The position numbers and the translations under genes were made by a program. A model generated the notes under the pieces. That model made no database searches. It was not told where the DNA came from and saw nothing but the letters and a program-made list of their open reading frames with translations. From a virus, in IMG/VR virus record IMGVR_UViG_3300034061_004858, positions 1-43,195 of that record: 43,195 bases of DNA; one strand, 5' to 3'. This document shows positions 39,759 to 43,195 of the stretch, piece after piece. Numbering within the stretch: position 1 is the first letter of the stretch; each line of letters starts with the position of its first letter.

Positions 39759-40493
39759 ATGGCCACTCCTTTCTCCTATCGCCAGTACGCAGGGAACGGG
39801 GCAACGGCGACATTTTCTGTCCCGTTCCCCTACCTGCTCAAGGCGCACGTTCACCTTTACCTGGGATACGACATTCTTGATGGCACCTTCACCAGTGAAC
39901 TGGCTGAAGGCGTTGGCTTCAGCTGGACCAGTGGCACGCAGGTGCAGTGTGTGGCGGCTCCAGCCGCTGGGCAGACGCTGACCGTTATTCGCTTGACCCC
40001 GAGCGGAACACGCCTGGTCGATTGGCAGGACGGCAGCAACCTGATCGCCGACGATCTCGATACCGCCGACCTGCAGAACCTGTACGTGGTGCAGGAACAG
40101 CAGGACCGGAACGACGCGGCGATCGCCGCCGGGGCGTCGGCCGCCACTGCATCGGCAGCGGCAGCAGCCGCGGCAGCAGCGTCATCCAGCGCTGCAATCA
40201 CCACGGCAAACCAGGCACTGGCCGCGGCAAGCGGCGTGGCCGGCAGCGCGGCGAGCGCGGCGCAGGCAGCGCAACTGGCCATCCAGTACGCCTTCGGGAC
40301 AAGCCCGGCCGTTATCCGGCCGATCGCGGGGCTGGAGATGCTGCTGATCCCAGAAAACGCTGCCTTCAGCGTTGGCAAGCCAGGCCAGATCCCGTTTGGG
40401 GTTGGCCCAGTCCTTCCGCCTGGCGCCGCGTTCTCCGGCATCAACCGGAGTGACTACTTCCCCATTCATCACGCATCCGGGAGCTTCGTCTGA
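39759..40493 (+). CDS. Tail fibre N-terminal (gp17-like) adaptor protein
   Basis: The product has 244 aa. Residues ~1-130 are the T7 gp17 N-terminal tail-attachment domain (FSYRQYAGNGATATFSVPFPYLLKAHVHLYLGYD, LTVIRLTPSGTRLVDWQDGSNLIADDLDTADLQNLYVVQEQQDRND). An Ala-rich coiled coil follows (~125-180). Residues 203-244 form a Pro/Gly-rich end that recurs in the protein at 40938. There is no receptor-binding tip, so this is a short adaptor to which other fibre proteins dock. Confidence 0.88.
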   Translation: MATPFSYRQYAGNGATATFSVPFPYLLKAHVHLYLGYDILDGTFTSELAEGVGFSWTSGTQVQCVAAPAAGQTLTVIRLTPSGTRLVDWQDGSNLIADDLDTADLQNLYVVQEQQDRNDAAIAAGASAATASAAAAAAAAASSSAAITTANQALAAASGVAGSAASAAQAAQLAIQYAFGTSPAVIRPIAGLEMLLIPENAAFSVGKPGQIPFGVGPVLPPGAAFSGINRSDYFPIHHASGSFV

Positions 40494-40687
40494 TGCCTTC
40501 TCAGCTTTACGGGCCAACCATTCCAGGCCTCGCCATTCCTGAACACGATCACGTCTCAATGACCTACAGCGGCGGCAATCTCACCGGCGTTGTCTATCGG
40601 CAGGGCGGATCCAATGGCGGTGTCGTCGCAGCACTCACGCTGGCTTACGACGGCAGCGGCAATCTCCTCACCGTCACCAAGTCGTAG
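40493..40687 (+). CDS. Small fibre-region protein
   Basis: The product has 64 aa: MPSQLYGPTIPGLAIPEHDHVSMTYSGGNLTGVVYRQGGSNGGVVAALTLAYDGSGNLLTVTKS. The second half (S-G-G-N-L-T-G-V-x-Y...L-A-Y-D-G-S-G-N-L-L-T-V-T) is a beta-strand pattern found in small phage tail-region proteins. The start overlaps the previous stop (TGATG). Confidence 0.6.
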   Translation: MPSQLYGPTIPGLAIPEHDHVSMTYSGGNLTGVVYRQGGSNGGVVAALTLAYDGSGNLLTVTKS

Positions 40688-40689
40688 CC

Positions 40690-40941
40690 ATGCCCAACTT
40701 CGCATTTAACCCATTCAACGGTCAGCTGATTCCTGCCCTTCAAGGGCCGCCTGGGCCGCAGGGCCCTCCCGGCGACACGTCAGGAGTTGTTGGTCCCCAA
40801 GGGCCACCAGGAGATCCATGGGCTGGCTTGCTTGACCTCGGATCTCCATCCACAAACAACGGCTGGATTTTCGATTTCGGAGGCCCTTCCAATGCAACAA
40901 GCGGTGTTCTCATCTTCGACTGCGGAGGCGTAGTCCAATGA
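40690..40941 (+). CDS. Collagen-like fibre protein
   Basis: The 83-aa protein carries short Gly-X-Y runs (GPPGPQGPPGD at ~19-29 and GPQGPPGDP at ~35-43) that would form a collagen-like triple helix, with a beta-rich C-terminal cap (NNGWIFDFGGPSNATSGVLIFDCGGVVQ). Such trimeric segments act as stalks in phage fibres. The ATG of the next gene overlaps its stop (ATGA). Confidence 0.7.
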   Translation: MPNFAFNPFNGQLIPALQGPPGPQGPPGDTSGVVGPQGPPGDPWAGLLDLGSPSTNNGWIFDFGGPSNATSGVLIFDCGGVVQ

Positions 40942-41333
40942 CAGTTCGAGCTCAATTCCGGCGCGGTACTGCTGGCGAATGGTCGGCAGTGAATCCGGTT
41001 CTTGCTATTGGCGAGCCTGGGTATGAAACCGACACCGGCAAGTTCAAGGTTGGCAATGGTTCCTCGGGTTGGAACGCACTGCCTTATGCGTCCGGCCTGA
41101 CCGGACCTCAAGGGAACCCTGGCCCTCAGGGTCCCCAGGGCGCACCGGGTAGCACCGGTTCGCTGCTGCTGGATGAGCTGACTGCGATCTATCGCAACGG
41201 CTCGTTCTCGGTTGGCACGCCTGGCCAGGTGCCCTTTGGCGTTGGCCCTGTCACGCCTCCCGGCACGGCGTTTCACTCCATCAGTGCAGACGCCTACAAC
41301 CCCGTCCACCTTCCGTCAGGGAGCTTCTGCTGA
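40938..41333 (+). CDS. Fibre-tip adaptor with Mtd-like N-terminus and collagen-like stalk
   Basis: The product has 131 aa. Residues 1-55 (RAQFRRGTAGEWSAVNPVLAIGEPGYETDTGKFKVGNGSSGWNAL) match the small beta-prism N-terminal domain seen in the Bordetella phage major tropism determinant and many fibre proteins. A Gly-X-Y stalk follows (GPQGNPGPQGPQGAPGSTG). Residues 90-131 repeat the C-terminal motif of the gp17-like protein. An Mtd-type domain close to a DGR target fits a receptor-binding complex. Confidence 0.72.
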   Translation: MTVRAQFRRGTAGEWSAVNPVLAIGEPGYETDTGKFKVGNGSSGWNALPYASGLTGPQGNPGPQGPQGAPGSTGSLLLDELTAIYRNGSFSVGTPGQVPFGVGPVTPPGTAFHSISADAYNPVHLPSGSFC

Positions 41334-41506
41334 TGGCTGTCCTTCCGTCCACTGGGTTCCCTGCTACGGCATACCCAATCCTTCCTTCTCACAGCAACAC
41401 ACGACTCAAGCAGTTCGATCTGCACACGCTGCCCATCGGTCGCCCCGGTGATCGCAGCTATGGCGGTCGCTCTGTTGTCGATCCCACCTCCGCTTCTCAC
41501 ATGTAA
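41333..41506 (+). CDS. Small hypothetical protein in the fibre cluster
   Basis: The ATG at 41333 overlaps the previous TGA (TGATG) and gives 57 aa: LPSTGFPATAYPILPSHSNTRLKQFDLHTLPIGRPGDRSYGGRSVVDPTSASHM. It is Pro/Ser-rich, probably extended or a short beta piece. It starts 177 nt before the next gene. Possibly a linker between fibre proteins; not recognised. Confidence 0.45.
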   Translation: MAVLPSTGFPATAYPILPSHSNTRLKQFDLHTLPIGRPGDRSYGGRSVVDPTSASHM

Positions 41507-41509
41507 GCC

Positions 41510-41782
41510 ATGGACATTCGTTTCTTTAAGGCTGCACCTGACGCCAACGTGCAGTTCCCCTCCATGCCCAATGACGGGTCCGAACCCGACTTCGTGGTGG
41601 TGGCGCTGGAGAACACTCTGGACCCCGACGCTAACAACCACACCGGCTTCGATTTCTTCGGAGCTTATGGCGATGGCGACGCCATCGACAGCTGGGCAAC
41701 AGACCAGGGCATCACGGCGGTTAGCCAAGGTGACCTGCCCAACCCGATCACCTTCTACCCCGCTCCTTTCAACGAGGCCTGA
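41510..41782 (+). CDS. Small protein upstream of the DGR target
   Basis: The 90-aa product contains FFKAAPDANVQFPSMPNDGSEPDFVVVALENTLDPDANNHTGFDFFGAYGDGDAIDSW. It is acidic and aromatic-rich, with beta-strand patterning. It sits 3 nt before the target gene and after the fibre proteins, so it is probably a virion adaptor or chaperone for the receptor-binding protein. Not recognised. Confidence 0.5.
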   Translation: MDIRFFKAAPDANVQFPSMPNDGSEPDFVVVALENTLDPDANNHTGFDFFGAYGDGDAIDSWATDQGITAVSQGDLPNPITFYPAPFNEA

Positions 41783-41785
41783 GTC

Positions 41786-43195
41786 ATGACTGTCATCACA
41801 CCATTGCTCCGCGTCAAGGAGCGCATCGTTGGCCCTTCGGGGTTCTTCGGTATCGAGAACGAGTGGTACGGCTACCGCGATCAGTGGCGCTTCACTGTTG
41901 GCCTGGCCGGCATGAGCGGCTTCGGCATCGGCTGCTGCCCGCCTGAACTGCTGCCCGCTGACTTTGCACCCCTAAGCAGCGGCACCTATGACCCGCTGCG
42001 CGAGCACCCCCACTTCGGGAACTACATCCACATCCCGAGTGCCTCGATCGTGTGCTTTATCCCAGCGCACTACATCGAGGTGAGCGCACCGGGTAACACC
42101 AACGCGCCCACCTACGGCACCAAGATCACGATCAGCGACACGCAGACCGGCAACGCCCGCCTGCCTCAGGCCTTCACCGACTCCGGCTCCAGCCTAATCG
42201 GTGTGTTCGTGGACAAGTACCAGATCTCCAACGGCAAGCCCGATGGCTCTGGCTCCCCGAACCACACCAGCGGCCCCGGCGGCACCCCGCTCACCGGCGG
42301 CATTGCTGTGTCGCGCCCCCTGCACTGGCCCGTCAGCCCCACCACCAAGGACGACGGCGGCACCGACTGGAACAGCCCCTTCAGCCTGGTGAACAGCACT
42401 GCGCTGAACACCGCGGCCACCACCCCTGCCAACAACCTCGGCGGCGTGTGGGCCCTGGTGAAGACCCGCGGCGCCGACTTCGCCCCCTGCCCGATCTGGA
42501 TCCGCAGCCAGATCGCCTTCCTGTCGCTGGCCCATGCCCAGGCCCTGCTCGACAGCAGCGGTGCTGCCATCTCCGGCGCCACCCAGAAGGCGGCCTGGAT
42601 GGACGTGGCTCCCTTTGCCCCCAAGGGGAACAACAACAACGGCAGCGACGTCAACAAGTCGAGCCTGCAGTTCGCCCGCACTGATCTAACCGGCCACAAC
42701 GGCTCTGGCTTTGCTGGTCGCAGCAGCCGCGCCTTCACCGGTGCTGCGCAGATCAGCGGTGCGCCAGCTGTTGAGCACACCACCCACAACGGCCAGCTCA
42801 GCGGCATCGTGGACATCCAGGGCAACCAGTGGGAGATCGCCGCTGGTCTGACCAACTCGGATGGCACCGACGCGGGCTACAAGCTGTTCCCCAGCTCTGG
42901 CGATTGGACCGCCACCACCGGCAACGCCTCGATCACAAGCGCCACCGGCGTGCTGTCCTTGGCCGCCGAGAGCGCAGGCGACGACGGGATCTGGTGGGGT
43001 GCCGACGGATGGGCCTACCTGGTGCCCCACACCGGTGGCACCTTCCACCCCTCCAGCGGCTTCTCCAACGCCACCAAGCGGGCGATGACGGAGTGCCTGC
43101 TGCCTCGGGAGCTGGGCACCAGCGCAACGCAGACGAGCACCAACCACTTCGGTGGGGATGGCTTCTACCGGGCGAACGCCAACGGCCTGCTGCCG
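41786..43195 (+). CDS. DGR target: C-type-lectin-like receptor-binding protein (partial, 3' end missing)
   Basis: The 470 codons run in frame to the window end; GAGG lies 8 nt before the ATG. The C-terminal part has the FGE/C-type-lectin pattern of DGR targets: WGADGWAYLVPHTGG and NHFGGDGFYRANANGLLP, leading directly into VR. Adding the 30 codons supplied by TR and the 10 at the window start would give about 510 aa. The N-terminal half (IENEWYGYRDQWRFTVGLAGMSGFGIGCCPPELLPAD) is beta-rich and not recognised. As last gene of the fibre cluster it is probably displayed on the virion tip, where variability changes host range. Confidence 0.85.
   Translation, partial: MTVITPLLRVKERIVGPSGFFGIENEWYGYRDQWRFTVGLAGMSGFGIGCCPPELLPADFAPLSSGTYDPLREHPHFGNYIHIPSASIVCFIPAHYIEVSAPGNTNAPTYGTKITISDTQTGNARLPQAFTDSGSSLIGVFVDKYQISNGKPDGSGSPNHTSGPGGTPLTGGIAVSRPLHWPVSPTTKDDGGTDWNSPFSLVNSTALNTAATTPANNLGGVWALVKTRGADFAPCPIWIRSQIAFLSLAHAQALLDSSGAAISGATQKAAWMDVAPFAPKGNNNNGSDVNKSSLQFARTDLTGHNGSGFAGRSSRAFTGAAQISGAPAVEHTTHNGQLSGIVDIQGNQWEIAAGLTNSDGTDAGYKLFPSSGDWTATTGNASITSATGVLSLAAESAGDDGIWWGADGWAYLVPHTGGTFHPSSGFSNATKRAMTECLLPRELGTSATQTSTNHFGGDGFYRANANGLLP
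43188..43195 (+). repeat. 5' edge of the DGR variable repeat
   Basis: TGCTGCCG at the very end of the window equals TR 468-475. The 89 bases of TR that follow (476-564) are absent from both window ends, so VR is cut here. Confidence 0.6.

Noticed and set aside
1-43195. CRISPR array, insertion sequence or photosynthesis gene
   Set aside because: I looked for spaced direct repeats, transposase motifs and psbA/hli-type genes and saw none.

Overview
The window reads as an almost complete genome of a T7-like (short-tailed) phage that also carries a temperate module and a diversity-generating retroelement (DGR). The structural genes follow the T7 order (gp7.3-like proteins, portal, scaffold, capsid, tail tubes A and B, gp13-, gp14-, gp15- and gp16-like internal proteins, gp17-like fibre N-terminus), and there is a single-subunit RNA polymerase. 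A cyanobacterial host of the Synechococcus/Cyanobium kind is my inference. It rests on GC-rich sequence, at least seven GCGATCGC (HIP1-type) octamers, and a tRNA-Leu(UAA) half next to the polymerase gene in a phage with an integrase, as described for some marine cyanopodoviruses. No photosynthesis genes are present.

Layout. (1) 1-1760: 3' end of the DGR target gene, avd, the template repeat TR (468-587) and the reverse transcriptase. The rest of the target is at the other end of the window (41786-43195). Both window ends fall inside the variable repeat, and the missing piece is the adenine-rich stretch a DGR mutates, so the contig is probably one genome broken at its hypervariable site. (2) 1762-2123: two small membrane-protein genes. 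(3) 8787-2120, minus strand: sliding-clamp-like protein, ArdC antirestriction protein, a small membrane peptide, a ribbon-helix-helix protein, a secreted RlpA-like protein, an HTH regulator, a KilA-N protein, a MarR-type regulator, integrase, a two-domain endolysin and a small gene. (4) 8841-9804: a non-coding divergent control region with several repeated sites. (5) 9805-12843, plus strand: a winged-helix protein, three small genes and the large terminase; the small terminase lies antisense at its 3' end. (6) 13226-20915: tRNA-Leu fragment, RNA polymerase, SSB, RusA resolvase, zinc-ribbon protein, a run of small overlapping genes and an exonuclease. (7) 20915-41782: virion genes, ending in fibre-tip and collagen-like proteins that lead into the DGR target.

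How it works together (inference). The minus-strand block looks like the lysogeny/early side and the plus strand like the lytic side. No DNA polymerase, primase or helicase gene is visible. The phage encodes a clamp-like protein and an SSB ending in the bacterial-type tip DIPF, which suggests that it borrows the host replisome. The DGR would diversify a C-type-lectin-like receptor-binding protein at the fibre tip. Regulation may involve a repeated dyad (core CACMTGTGCA) at transcription-unit starts, CCTAGG clusters, a Fur-box-like site, a CA-rich leader shared by at least five genes, and an RNA-like element whose sequence is complementary to that leader.
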